NCBI GenBank assembly: GCA_964643355.1
Contig: CAZXPW010000017.1
Location: 15,295-79,294, forward strand
Direction of reading: 5' to 3'
DNA length: 64,000 bases
Origin: FEN-1350 sp964643355
Lineage (GTDB): Bacteria; Planctomycetota; Phycisphaerae; Sedimentisphaerales; Anaerohalosphaeraceae
Part shown: positions 16,081 through 25,176 of the stretch, in pieces
How the letters are laid out: each line of letters begins with the position of its first letter
How positions within the stretch are numbered: position 1 is the first letter of the stretch
Position numbers and translations under genes: made by a program
The notes under the pieces: model-generated
What the model saw: only the letters and a program-made list of their open reading frames with translations
Told to the model about the DNA's origin: nothing
Databases searched by the model: none

Positions 16081-19065
16081 ATGAACATTATCCGGTTGAT
16101 TCAACTGGGGATCGGATGTCTTTCTCTGATCGTTTCCTTTTCGCCGGCCCAGACGCCCTCCAACTGGGGCCGGCGAAACTCCGTCGATTTCCAAATCCTG
16201 CGGCAAAATTTCGCCCAGCCGGACATGATTTATGCGCCGTTTGTCTTCTGGTTCTGGGATCAGCCGCTCGATCCGGCCAAAGCCGCCGAGATGGCCCGCG
16301 AAATGGCCGCCCAGCGGTTCAATCCCGGCTATACCCACGCCCGCATGAACATGGCGGGGTTGCCCGACCTGCCGCGAGAGCAATGGCTTTCTCCGCTGTG
16401 GTTTGAGGCCTTTGGCAAAGCCATGACGGAAGCCGAAAAGGCCGGGGCCTATCTGGGGTTTGTCGATGAGTACTGGTGGCCGAGCTTTCGCGCCGCCGAT
16501 CGCGTGCTCAAGGAAAATCCCGACCTCTACGCTCGCAGTCTTCAATGCCACATCATCGACTGTTCGGCGGGAAAATCCGTCGAGATCGGCCCATCGTCTT
16601 TCTCCGTCGCCGCCCGCATGGAAAAAATTCTTCCGCAGCCGGCCGATCCGCCGATCAAAACGGATTCTCAAAACCAGCCGGAGCCGCAATCCATCAACCG
16701 GCCCAAACCGCACCGGCCCGCAATCATTCAATCGAATTCCCTTCGCCTCATCGGCTCGGGCGCCGCTTTTGCCTGGCAGGCCCCCTCGGAAGGGAATTGG
16801 CGGATCTATCGCTTCACGCAGTATTATCATCCCGGCGCCGACGGCGGCCGGTTGAATTACCTCGACGATCGTGTCGCGCCGATTTTTCTGCGACTGGCGC
16901 ACGAACCGTATGCGAAGAGATTCGGCGATTCGCTCGGCCGTTCGATCCCCGGCGCATTCGTCGATAACGAAGGCAGTTGGGGTTACAAGATCGCCTGGTC
17001 GGACACGCTGGACCGCCACTACCGCGAAAAATTTTCGCGCGACATCCGGCTGTGGATGCCGCTGCTGCTCGATGAGGATGTCGAGGGCATTTTCGCCAAG
17101 GCACGGTGGGAATGGTTCGATGCCGTCAGTGATGTCTATACGCAAACGCTCGGCGCCACCAGCCGCTGGCTCGAACAACGGGGCATGTACTGCATCTCGA
17201 ACCTGTGGGAAGAAACGCTGATGTGGCAGGCCGCGGCAGTCGGCGACTTCTTCAAGGCCCAGCGGGCCTACTCGATGCCGGGAACGGATTGCCTTGCGCT
17301 CAACGCACTCGGGCCGCACGATTTTATGGAGACTCGGTCGGTGACCGATTTCGAAAATCGCCGCTTCATGAGCGAGATCATGGGTGCCGCCGGTTTCTGG
17401 GGTTACAACCCCATCACGATCAAGCAGGTGGCCAACGCCGTTACCACCTGGGGCGTCAGCCATGTCGTCGCGCACGGGATCTTCATGACGCGAAAACTCG
17501 ACGGCAATCCGTGGCTGCCGGACTGGTACAACGAAAATCCCTTCTGGCCGTGGATGAACCAGTGGACGGATTTTGTCCGCCGCGCCAGCTACATTAACTC
17601 TCATGGAAATATCTTTGCCAGTGTACTGCTGGTCAATCCGATGGACAGCGTCTGGGTCCTGTCGGGTCCGGGGATGTTCGATCCGGCCTTCCCTGACCGC
17701 GTACCGGTGCCGGCGGTAATGGACCTGCCGGATAAATCGATCGCCGATTTTTCAAATGAAGAATTGAAACGCCAATCGTCCTGGTGGTGTCCGCCGCGAA
17801 TGGACGAATGGTTTAACGAAAAAGTCCACAAGATCAACGCCGTCTATAGCCAGGCGATGACCGATCTGACCAGCGGCCGGATCGAATACCTCATCGCCGA
17901 TCGCCATTATCTGCGGCGAATGCAAATAAAAGGCCGCATGTTGTACGATGGCGATCATGGTTTTGGAGCCGTGGTATTGCCGCCGATGGTGGTCCTTCCG
18001 CTCGATGCGGCCGAAAAGATCGTCGCGTTTGCCCGCACGGGCCGTCGAGTATATTCATTGGGTGAATTACCCTCCGGCTCCGTTGAAAACGGCATGAACG
18101 ATCCGAAGATGGCCGAGCTGATGAAAGAATTGTCCGGCCTTCCGAGTTTCATATCCTGCCCTGACGGCCTCAAACCTCTGATCAATAAAAGACCCCACGG
18201 ATTGTTCAGTCTCATACGGTTTGAGTCCGGAGAATTCGCCCTGTTGGTACAGCACCGATTGATCAACGGCCGTATTTTCTATTGGTTAGCCAACAACACC
18301 GGCCAGCCGCATACTTCAAAACTTCGGCTACTTGGTTCGGGAACAGTTTCCTTGTGGGACTGCGAAACCGGACAAATCCGACCGATCGAATCGCAACAAA
18401 CAGATTCCGGATTGCTGGTGGACTTGAAGTTCGGTCCTTACGATGGTTTCTGGCTGGTCGCAGACCCATTCGAAAAATCAAATAGCAAAGATCAAACAGC
18501 AAAAGTACAAAGTAAAAATCAAAATATTCCGGGCGCTATTCTCAAACTCAACGGTCCCTGGACAATTCGAATCGATCCATCGACGCAGCCCAAGCTGGAA
18601 CATCCGATTGAAATTCCCGGCGAATTCACAAGTCAATCCGGAACAGTCAAACCGCTTGAGGATTGGAGTCAGTGGGGTCTGGGCAAGTTCAGCGGCGTGA
18701 TCGACTACGAAACCGAATTTTCGGTGACGAACGATATTTTGAATATCAAAAAGGGGACAGGTACAACCTCCGAATCCGATCAATCGGATTCGAAGAACAT
18801 ACCAGTCCCACTTTTTGTTCTCGATCTTGGCAAGGTCCGGCACTGCGCCGAGGTCTGGGTCAACGGCCAATCCTGCGGCAAACGGCTGTGGCCGCCGTTT
18901 GAGTTCGATATCACCTCTGCAGTCATATCCGGAAACAACCGGATTCATGTTCGCGTGGGGAACCTGATCAACAACAGTTACGGCCAGTCGGCCGAGTCGG
19001 GCTTGTTCGGCCCGGTCGTCCTGCGGTCAATGGAATCCAGTTCGAAAGGAGAATCGGCACGATGA
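16081..19065 (+). CDS. Secreted GH106-like glycoside hydrolase (putative alpha-L-rhamnosidase)
   Basis: A 994-residue exported enzyme. After a signal peptide (~1-22, ending SPA), APFVFWFWDQPLDPAKAAEM and NPGYTHARMN open a TIM-barrel region. AFVDNEGSWGYKIAW, LWEETLMWQ and TDFENRRFMSEIMGAAG hold acidic candidates for catalysis. The C-terminal ~180 residues form a beta-galactosidase-like sandwich (LNGPWTIRID... LDLGKVRHCAEVWVNGQSCGKRLWPPFEFDIT). The layout fits GH106 alpha-L-rhamnosidases, which act on pectin side chains and plant glycosides; a related uncharacterised family is possible. Two low-complexity inserts (near residues 798-816 and 890-912) coincide with DNA repeats listed separately. 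The gene overlaps the next by 4 bp. Confidence 0.75.
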   Translation: MNIIRLIQLGIGCLSLIVSFSPAQTPSNWGRRNSVDFQILRQNFAQPDMIYAPFVFWFWDQPLDPAKAAEMAREMAAQRFNPGYTHARMNMAGLPDLPREQWLSPLWFEAFGKAMTEAEKAGAYLGFVDEYWWPSFRAADRVLKENPDLYARSLQCHIIDCSAGKSVEIGPSSFSVAARMEKILPQPADPPIKTDSQNQPEPQSINRPKPHRPAIIQSNSLRLIGSGAAFAWQAPSEGNWRIYRFTQYYHPGADGGRLNYLDDRVAPIFLRLAHEPYAKRFGDSLGRSIPGAFVDNEGSWGYKIAWSDTLDRHYREKFSRDIRLWMPLLLDEDVEGIFAKARWEWFDAVSDVYTQTLGATSRWLEQRGMYCISNLWEETLMWQAAAVGDFFKAQRAYSMPGTDCLALNALGPHDFMETRSVTDFENRRFMSEIMGAAGFWGYNPITIKQVANAVTTWGVSHVVAHGIFMTRKLDGNPWLPDWYNENPFWPWMNQWTDFVRRASYINSHGNIFASVLLVNPMDSVWVLSGPGMFDPAFPDRVPVPAVMDLPDKSIADFSNEELKRQSSWWCPPRMDEWFNEKVHKINAVYSQAMTDLTSGRIEYLIADRHYLRRMQIKGRMLYDGDHGFGAVVLPPMVVLPLDAAEKIVAFARTGRRVYSLGELPSGSVENGMNDPKMAELMKELSGLPSFISCPDGLKPLINKRPHGLFSLIRFESGEFALLVQHRLINGRIFYWLANNTGQPHTSKLRLLGSGTVSLWDCETGQIRPIESQQTDSGLLVDLKFGPYDGFWLVADPFEKSNSKDQTAKVQSKNQNIPGAILKLNGPWTIRIDPSTQPKLEHPIEIPGEFTSQSGTVKPLEDWSQWGLGKFSGVIDYETEFSVTNDILNIKKGTGTTSESDQSDSKNIPVPLFVLDLGKVRHCAEVWVNGQSCGKRLWPPFEFDITSAVISGNNRIHVRVGNLINNSYGQSAESGLFGPVVLRSMESSSKGESAR
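18473..18528 (+). repeat. AT-rich intergenic-type repeat read in frame inside the GH106-like gene
   Basis: A purine/A-rich stretch made of CAAA/GATCAAA-type units, unlike the flanking codons. It translates to a Lys/Ser/Asn/Gln linker (KSNSKDQTAKVQSKNQN) between the catalytic part and the C-terminal beta-sandwich. It resembles AT-rich repeats usually found between genes in planctomycetes and some other phyla; that comparison is from memory. Confidence 0.5.
18748..18816. repeat. REP-like imperfect palindrome inside the GH106-like gene
   Basis: The left arm AAAAAGGGGACAGGTAC... ends CCGAATCCGAT. After 2 nt the right arm runs ATCGGATTCG... and ends CCAGTCCCACTTTTT. The inner 10 bp are perfect and the outer arms mostly complementary. 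It is read through in frame, giving a loop KKGTGTTSESDQSDSKNIPV in the C-terminal beta-sandwich. A/G-rich ends of the form AAAAGGGGACAGG are typical of REP elements moved by RAYT-type (IS200-like) transposases. Confidence 0.65.
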
Positions 19066-22000
19066 ACCGCTCGAAACAAATTCGTCTTCTCTGTGTTTGC
19101 GCCCCAGTCCTGATCTCGGCATCGATTGTCGTCGCGGCCAATCCGAATGCCTTCGCCCCGATCTGGCAGATCGGCCAGACCGACGGCGGCACCGCGGAGT
19201 TTGCCCTTGGACCTTCGGAGTACGGTCGATTCACGGTCGCCTTCCCGAACGATGTGAGTTTTGTCGTCGGCATCTCCGACCCCAAAGAGGATTTCAGCTA
19301 TGTCCAACCCGGCCCGGAGGATTCCTGGGCCGGCTCGAAATCCCATACGGTCACGATCCTGTTCGGCCTGGAGATTCCGGAATCAGCCCGGACTGTGCCC
19401 GCGGATTTGTTCATCGATCTGGTCGATACCCACAGTTCCAACCCACCCAAGCTGATCATCCAGATCAATGAAAAGACCCTTGAACACCAGACCCCCAAGG
19501 GCGGTGGTGACGCTTCAGTCAACGGCAATGCCGCCGCGGGCCGGAGTCATCGGATCCGGATTCCGCTGGAGCCCGGAGTCGTTCACGGCGGTGACAATTC
19601 CCTAACGATTACCAACGCGTCCGGAAGCTGGATTCTCTACGACAGCATTGCCCTGGTTGGTTCAACGGCGATCCGTTCAACGCTCCCAAGTCCCTCGACG
19701 CAGGTTCTCGGCGTGACACCCCGGCCGTGTCTGATACGAGACGGCGGTAAACTCGTTCAGCCGATCGACATCTCGCTGCGCCGGATCGGACCTAAGGCAC
19801 AAGGCCGTTTGATCGTCAACGGCAACCCTGGAAACCCGCAGACAATCGCGACAGGTCTGGTCTCGTTGAAGGGGTTAGCACCGGAAGTCCAAAGTGAAAC
19901 CCCGGCCAAAGTCCAGATCGAAATCGACGGCCAATTGATTACGGAATTGCAATTGACACTACAACCGGTCCGTAAATGGGAGTTTTACCTGATCCACCAG
20001 ACGCATCTCGACATCGGTTATACGCATGTCCAGACCGAGGTCGAGCGGATGCAATGGTCGTTCCTCGATCAGGCGATCGATCTGGGCAAAAAGACCCGTA
20101 ACTATCCGGCCGACGCCCGCTTCTGCTGGCACCCGGAAGGTCTTTGGCCGATCGATAGTTATCTGAAAAATGCCACGCCGGAAAAGCGGCGGGCTTTTAT
20201 CGACGCCGTCAAAGCCGGCTGGATTCATCTGGATGCCTTCTATGGCAATGAACTGACCGCGTTGTGCACCGGAGAGGAGCTTTTCGAACTCGTCGGTCTG
20301 GCCCGACGACTGTCGCGGCAATACAACCTGACCATCGACTCGGCCATGATCACCGATGTCCCCGGCTATACCTGGGGCCTGATCCCTGCCATGGCTCAGA
20401 GTGGGGTTAAATATCTGTCCATCGGTCCCAACTTCGGCCATCGTATCGGTTACACGCTGAAGGATTGGGGAGACAAGCCCTTCTACTGGATGACGCCCGA
20501 CGGCAAGGACAAGGTCTTGTGCTGGATGGCGGGTATGGGGTATTCGTGGTTCCACACGGGTTTGAATTACACGGAGATACAAAATAAACTAAAACCGGAG
20601 CGATTTTTCGACTATGCCCAGCGGCTGGACAAGTCCGGGTATCCGTACGACATGGTTCAGGTCCGCTACAACATCGGCTCGGACAACGGACCGCCCGATC
20701 CCGGCATCGCCGACTTTGTCAAGAACTGGAACGAGAAATATGCATATCCTCGATTGGTATTGTCGTCTTCGTCGCGGATGTTCAAGGACTTCGAAAAGCG
20801 TTACGCCGATCGCATCCCGCAGGTCAAAGGCGACTTTACGCCTTACTGGGAAGACGGCGCCGCCTCGTCGGCGCAGGAAACGATCATCAACCGCGGCTCG
20901 GCCGATCGTATGATCCAGGCCCAGGCCCTCTATGCGATGTTTTCGCCCGAGCGTTACAAATCCCAGCCGGTGTACGACGCCTGGCGCGAGATCCTGCTCT
21001 ATGACGAACACACCTGGGGCGCTTACAACAGCATCAGCGAACCGCAGGCGGAGTTTGTCGCTCAGCAATGGAAGATTAAACAGGATTTCGCCCTCAACGG
21101 CGAAAAGCAATCACGACAATTGCTGCAACAGGCGATCTCGGAAAATGACAAGGGATTTTCGCAGATCGACGCGGCGCTGGTGATCAACCCGTGCAGTTGG
21201 CCGCGGACGGATCTGGCAATCATCATGGTTCCGGAAGGCGAATATGCCGTCGAGGATTCCGCGGGCAAGACGATCCCTTCGCAAAAGCTGGCTACCGGCG
21301 CGCTGGCCTTCATCGCAGAGAATATCCCGCCGTTTTCGGCGAGCAAATACATCATCAAGAAATCGACAGGCCCCGCAGCCGAGTTCAAACCAATCGCCGA
21401 AGGCAACCGGCTTTCCGATGGAACGATCTCAGTGACGATCGATCCCGCGACGGGCACGATCACCAGCTTCCGCGATTCCCGTTTTCCGGGCGATTTTGCC
21501 GACGCGTCGGCCGGATTAAACGAGTATCTGTATGTCAAAGGGCGAAATCCAAAAGAGCCGCTGCGAAACGGTCCCGTTACGATCCGGGTCCTGGAAAATG
21601 GACCGGTTGTCGGATCTGTGATGATCGAATCCGATGCGCCCGGATGTAACAAGCTGTCGCGCGCGGTGCGGATCATTCGCGGGCTGGGCCGGGTGGATAT
21701 CCTCAATCGACTCGACAAACAGGCGGTATATGAACCGGAAGGCGTGCACTTTGCGTTTCCGGTGAATATCCCCGGCGGTACGATGCGACTCGATATCCCG
21801 TGGGCGATTGTCGATCCTCAGAGGGATCTGCTGTCCGGTTCCTGCAAAAACTATCTGACGATCCAGCGATGGGCGGATATCTCCGGGGACAAGGCGGGCC
21901 TGACACTGGCCAGCCCGGATGCGCCGCTGGTGGAGATCGGTTCGATTACCACCGACGCGCCGACGGTCGGCTGGTTGCGCGATCTGCCGGCAACAACCAA

Positions 22001-22436
22001 ACTGTATTCCTATGTGATGAACAATTACTGGGAGACAAATTATAAGGCCGCCCAGGATGGCCCGACGGTTTTCCATTATTCACTGGCTCCGCACGGCGCA
22101 TTCGACGCGGCCTCGGCTTCGAGGTTCGGCGTCGCGCGATCGAGACCGCTACTCGTTGTGCCGTGCGAAACGACGACTGAGCCGGTGCCGTCGCTGCTGA
22201 CGATTTACAATCCGGCCGTGCTCGTCACGCTCCTCAAACCCGCCGACAACGGCAAGGGCTACTTCCTTCGCCTGTGGAACCCGACGAACATGCCGCAGCA
22301 AACAACGATGGTATGGCCGGCGCTTCGAAAAACGCCGAAGGTCTTCTTCAGCAACCCGTTCGAGGACAAACTGAAGGCCTGTCCGAAATCCATCACGGTT
22401 GCCCCAATGGAAATCGTCGCCCTGCGAGCCGAATAG
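19062..22436 (+). CDS. Secreted GH38-type alpha-mannosidase-like enzyme with N-terminal PL4-type domain
   Basis: An 1124-residue exported protein. The signal peptide (~1-25) is followed by a module at ~28-205 (WQIGQTDGGTAEF..., FIDLVDTH, LIIQINEKTL, ITNASGSWILYDSIAL) that matches the C-terminal carbohydrate-binding-like domain of rhamnogalacturonan lyases (PL4). Residues ~300-700 are a GH38 catalytic domain: LIHQTHLDIGYT metal-binding segment, RFCWHPEGLWPID, and AMITDVPGYTWGL with the probable nucleophile Asp. The rest is GH38-type beta domains. Combining these suggests attack on a branched pectic or plant glycan; the true glycosidic target is unknown. It starts inside the GH106-like stop (ATGA) behind AAAGGAG. 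Confidence 0.82.
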   Translation: MNRSKQIRLLCVCAPVLISASIVVAANPNAFAPIWQIGQTDGGTAEFALGPSEYGRFTVAFPNDVSFVVGISDPKEDFSYVQPGPEDSWAGSKSHTVTILFGLEIPESARTVPADLFIDLVDTHSSNPPKLIIQINEKTLEHQTPKGGGDASVNGNAAAGRSHRIRIPLEPGVVHGGDNSLTITNASGSWILYDSIALVGSTAIRSTLPSPSTQVLGVTPRPCLIRDGGKLVQPIDISLRRIGPKAQGRLIVNGNPGNPQTIATGLVSLKGLAPEVQSETPAKVQIEIDGQLITELQLTLQPVRKWEFYLIHQTHLDIGYTHVQTEVERMQWSFLDQAIDLGKKTRNYPADARFCWHPEGLWPIDSYLKNATPEKRRAFIDAVKAGWIHLDAFYGNELTALCTGEELFELVGLARRLSRQYNLTIDSAMITDVPGYTWGLIPAMAQSGVKYLSIGPNFGHRIGYTLKDWGDKPFYWMTPDGKDKVLCWMAGMGYSWFHTGLNYTEIQNKLKPERFFDYAQRLDKSGYPYDMVQVRYNIGSDNGPPDPGIADFVKNWNEKYAYPRLVLSSSSRMFKDFEKRYADRIPQVKGDFTPYWEDGAASSAQETIINRGSADRMIQAQALYAMFSPERYKSQPVYDAWREILLYDEHTWGAYNSISEPQAEFVAQQWKIKQDFALNGEKQSRQLLQQAISENDKGFSQIDAALVINPCSWPRTDLAIIMVPEGEYAVEDSAGKTIPSQKLATGALAFIAENIPPFSASKYIIKKSTGPAAEFKPIAEGNRLSDGTISVTIDPATGTITSFRDSRFPGDFADASAGLNEYLYVKGRNPKEPLRNGPVTIRVLENGPVVGSVMIESDAPGCNKLSRAVRIIRGLGRVDILNRLDKQAVYEPEGVHFAFPVNIPGGTMRLDIPWAIVDPQRDLLSGSCKNYLTIQRWADISGDKAGLTLASPDAPLVEIGSITTDAPTVGWLRDLPATTKLYSYVMNNYWETNYKAAQDGPTVFHYSLAPHGAFDAASASRFGVARSRPLLVVPCETTTEPVPSLLTIYNPAVLVTLLKPADNGKGYFLRLWNPTNMPQQTTMVWPALRKTPKVFFSNPFEDKLKACPKSITVAPMEIVALRAE

Positions 22437-22448
22437 AAAGGCGAAATT

Positions 22449-23681
22449 ATGACTCCACGACAGCGAGTTTTGACGGCCCTGAACCACCAGCAGCCCGATA
22501 AGGTCCCAATCGACTTTTCTGCCCACCGGTCCAGCGGGATCTCGGCGATCGCGTACGCCAAGCTTCGAAGGCATTTGAAGCTGCCCCAGCGGCCGATTCG
22601 CGTGTACGACATGATCCAACAACTGGCGATCGTCGATCCGGATGTGCTCGACCGTTTCGGCGTCGATACGATCGAGATGGGTCGCGGCTTTCTGACCGAC
22701 AACAAGGATTGGAAGGACTGGACTTTGCCCGACGGCATGCCCTGTCAGATTCCGTATTATGTCAATGTCCGTCGCGACGGCCCGCATTGGCTGATCTGTT
22801 CCGATTCGGGGATCCCGCTGGGGATCCAGAAGAAGGGCTGCCTGTATTTCGAACAGATTCATTTTCCGAGAATGGACCGGCCGTTTGCAGAAGATGACTT
22901 CGCAGACCTTGAATCCTCGCTTGGATTGCACCAATGGAGCGTCGCCCATCCCGGCGCTCATCTGCCTCTGAATGACAAAGGACTCGCCGAGATGAGCCGA
23001 CGAGCAAAACAACTCCGTGATTCCACGGATCGCGCGATTGTCGGCCTGTTTGGCGGAAATATGTTCGAAGTGCCGCAGATGCTCTACCGGATGGACAACT
23101 ACCTGATGTATATGGGATTATATCCGGATCAAACCTTGCGGCTTTCCGAAGCCCTGTGCGAAATTTACCTGGCCAATCTGGAAAAGTGGCTCGGAGCCGT
23201 CGGGCCGTATATCGATATCATTCTCTTCGGCGACGACCTCGGTTGCCAGACCGGCCCCCTGCTTTCGCCCGAGATGTACCGTCGATACTACAAGCCGTTT
23301 CACCAGCGGATGTGGAAACGAGCCAAAGAACTGGCGAATGTCAAAGTCATGCTCCATTGTTGCGGCGGGATCTATGAACTGCTTGACGATCTCATCGACG
23401 CAGGGCTGGATACCTTTAATCCCGTGCAGATATCCTGTGCGCACATGGACGCAGCGACGCTGAAATCGCGTTTTGGCGGCCGGATCGCCTTCTGGGGCGG
23501 CGGCTGCGACACACAGACGATATTGCCGGACGCGACGCCGGAACAGGTCGCCGAGCATGTGCGGAAGCAAGTGAGCATTTTGAATCCCGGCGGCGGATTT
23601 ATCTTCCAACAGGTCCACAACATCCAAGCCGACATCCCACCGGAGAATATCGTCGCGATGTTCGACGCAATCCGCTCATAA
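22449..23681 (+). CDS. Uroporphyrinogen-decarboxylase-like protein (UroD/MtaA superfamily)
   Basis: A 410-residue cytoplasmic protein. The N-terminal TPRQRVLTALNHQQPDKVPIDF is the hallmark of this superfamily, followed by DRFGVDTIEMGRGF and the C-terminal VMLHCCGGIYELLDDLIDAGLDTFNPVQISC. True HemE is ~340-350 residues and has FGGPWT-type motifs not seen here, so heme synthesis is unlikely. MtaA/CmuA-type members transfer methyl groups with cobalamin. Genes like this often sit in carbohydrate operons of planctomycetes and related phyla with unknown role. It is 12 bp downstream of the GH38 gene, so co-transcribed. Confidence 0.8.
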   Translation: MTPRQRVLTALNHQQPDKVPIDFSAHRSSGISAIAYAKLRRHLKLPQRPIRVYDMIQQLAIVDPDVLDRFGVDTIEMGRGFLTDNKDWKDWTLPDGMPCQIPYYVNVRRDGPHWLICSDSGIPLGIQKKGCLYFEQIHFPRMDRPFAEDDFADLESSLGLHQWSVAHPGAHLPLNDKGLAEMSRRAKQLRDSTDRAIVGLFGGNMFEVPQMLYRMDNYLMYMGLYPDQTLRLSEALCEIYLANLEKWLGAVGPYIDIILFGDDLGCQTGPLLSPEMYRRYYKPFHQRMWKRAKELANVKVMLHCCGGIYELLDDLIDAGLDTFNPVQISCAHMDAATLKSRFGGRIAFWGGGCDTQTILPDATPEQVAEHVRKQVSILNPGGGFIFQQVHNIQADIPPENIVAMFDAIRS

Positions 23682-23811
23682 ACTATGACACCTTTTTTGG
23701 GGCCTTGACGAAAAGGGGGAGGGGAAGTATGCTTTTGCGGTTAGAAATCGTCGAAAACCGGCCGGATGGAGGTTGTTCTCATCGGCCCAAATAAAATAAG
23801 AAAGGATTTTT

Positions 23812-25101
23812 ATGTTCAGAACGATCGTCGATGTGTCGGCACGGGAGATCCTGGATTCTCGGGGCAACCCGACCGTGGAAGTGGATGTGATGCTGGAAGA
23901 CGGCTCGCTGGGCCGGGCGGCGGTTCCGTCGGGGGCCAGCACGGGCGCCCACGAGGCCTGCGAGCTTCGCGACCCCAAGACCAAACGATACATGGGCAAG
24001 GGCGTGCAGCAGGCCGTCAAAAATGTCAACGACAAGATCGCCCCAGAGGTCATGGGCTTTGACGCCACGGCGCAGGAAGACATCGACGCGATGATGATCG
24101 AACTGGACGGAACGGCCAACAAAAGCAAGCTGGGCGCCAACGCCATCCTCGGCGTTTCGCTGGCGGTGGCGCGGGCCGCGGCCGAATCCGTCGGTCTGCC
24201 TCTGTACCGGTATATCGGCGGCTGCACGGCCAACATCCTTCCGGTCCCGATGATGAACATCCTCAACGGCGGCAAGCACGCAGACAACACCGTCGATTTT
24301 CAGGAATTCATGGTTATGCCCGTCGGCGCCGAGAATTTCCCCGAAGCCCTGCGGATGGGCGCCGAGGTTTTCCACACGCTCAAGGGCGTTCTGAAATCCA
24401 AGGGTTATAACACCTCCGTCGGCGACGAAGGCGGATTCGCCCCCTCGTTGAAATCCAATGAAGAGGCCCTCGACGTGATCCTCGAGGCGATCAAGAAGGC
24501 CGGATACAAGGCCGGCAAGGATATCTTCATCGCGCTGGATCCAGCGGCCAATGAACTGTGGGTCGAAGAGGACAAAAAGTACCGATTTTTCAAATCCGAC
24601 CCGAAGAAAAAAGTGTCGTCCGATTTCATGGTCAAGTTCTGGTCCGACTGGATTGATCGTTATCCGATCATCAGTTTGGAGGACGGTCTGGCCGAAGACG
24701 ACTGGTCCGGATGGACGAAATTAACCGCTGAGCTCGGCGGCAAATGCCAGATCGTCGGCGACGACCTGTTTGTCACCAACACCAAACGGCTGGCCGACGG
24801 CATCAAGAAGGGCTGCGCCAACTCGATCCTGATCAAGGTCAACCAGATCGGCACCCTGACCGAGACGATCGACGCGATCAACCTGGCCCGTCGCAACGGA
24901 TATACGGCGGTCATCAGCCATCGCAGCGGCGAGACCGAAGACAGCGTCATCGCCGATCTGGCCGTGGCCACCGGAGTCGGCCAGATCAAGACCGGTTCGG
25001 CCTGCCGGACCGACCGCATCTGCAAGTACAACCAGTTGCTGCGGATCCATGAAGAACTCGGCGACTCGGCCCGTTTCGGCGGCGAGATCTTCAAATATTA
25101 A
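23812..25101 (+). CDS. eno: Enolase
   Basis: Converts 2-phosphoglycerate to PEP. Full length (429 aa): SAREILDSRGNPTVEVDV, SGASTGAHEACELRD, the LLIKVNQIGTLTET-type signature (here ILIKVNQIGTLTET), and AVISHRSGETEDSVIADLAV with the catalytic Lys/His loop. Metal ligands are in IALDPAANEL, ISLEDGLAEDDW and GDDLFVTN. An AGAAAGG site precedes the ATG. Confidence 0.98.
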   Translation: MFRTIVDVSAREILDSRGNPTVEVDVMLEDGSLGRAAVPSGASTGAHEACELRDPKTKRYMGKGVQQAVKNVNDKIAPEVMGFDATAQEDIDAMMIELDGTANKSKLGANAILGVSLAVARAAAESVGLPLYRYIGGCTANILPVPMMNILNGGKHADNTVDFQEFMVMPVGAENFPEALRMGAEVFHTLKGVLKSKGYNTSVGDEGGFAPSLKSNEEALDVILEAIKKAGYKAGKDIFIALDPAANELWVEEDKKYRFFKSDPKKKVSSDFMVKFWSDWIDRYPIISLEDGLAEDDWSGWTKLTAELGGKCQIVGDDLFVTNTKRLADGIKKGCANSILIKVNQIGTLTETIDAINLARRNGYTAVISHRSGETEDSVIADLAVATGVGQIKTGSACRTDRICKYNQLLRIHEELGDSARFGGEIFKY

Positions 25102-25117
25102 TCGTCCGGACTGTTCC

Positions 25118-25153
25118 GGCAGGGGCGTATCGTGCGCCCCTGCCGTTTGTCTT
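25118..25153 (+). terminator. Terminator after eno
   Basis: A perfect 10-bp stem GGCAGGGGCG / CGCCCCTGCC with a 7-nt loop, followed by GTTTGTCTT. The T tract is weak and the next gene's ribosome site begins ~20 bp later, so partial read-through is likely. Confidence 0.65.
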
Positions 25154-25176
25154 GTCGCAAGTTCAAGGAAGAATCC

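Noticed and set aside
15973..17604. 543-codon minus-strand frame opposite the GH106-like gene
   Set aside because: It covers the operon promoter and lacks any domain; the plus-strand frame is coherent.
22149..23012. 287-codon minus-strand frame over the GH38/UroD-like junction
   Set aside because: Shadow of two well-supported genes; no recognisable domain.
22449..23681. Assignment as HemE
   Set aside because: Length and motifs differ from true uroporphyrinogen decarboxylase, and the context is glycan degradation.
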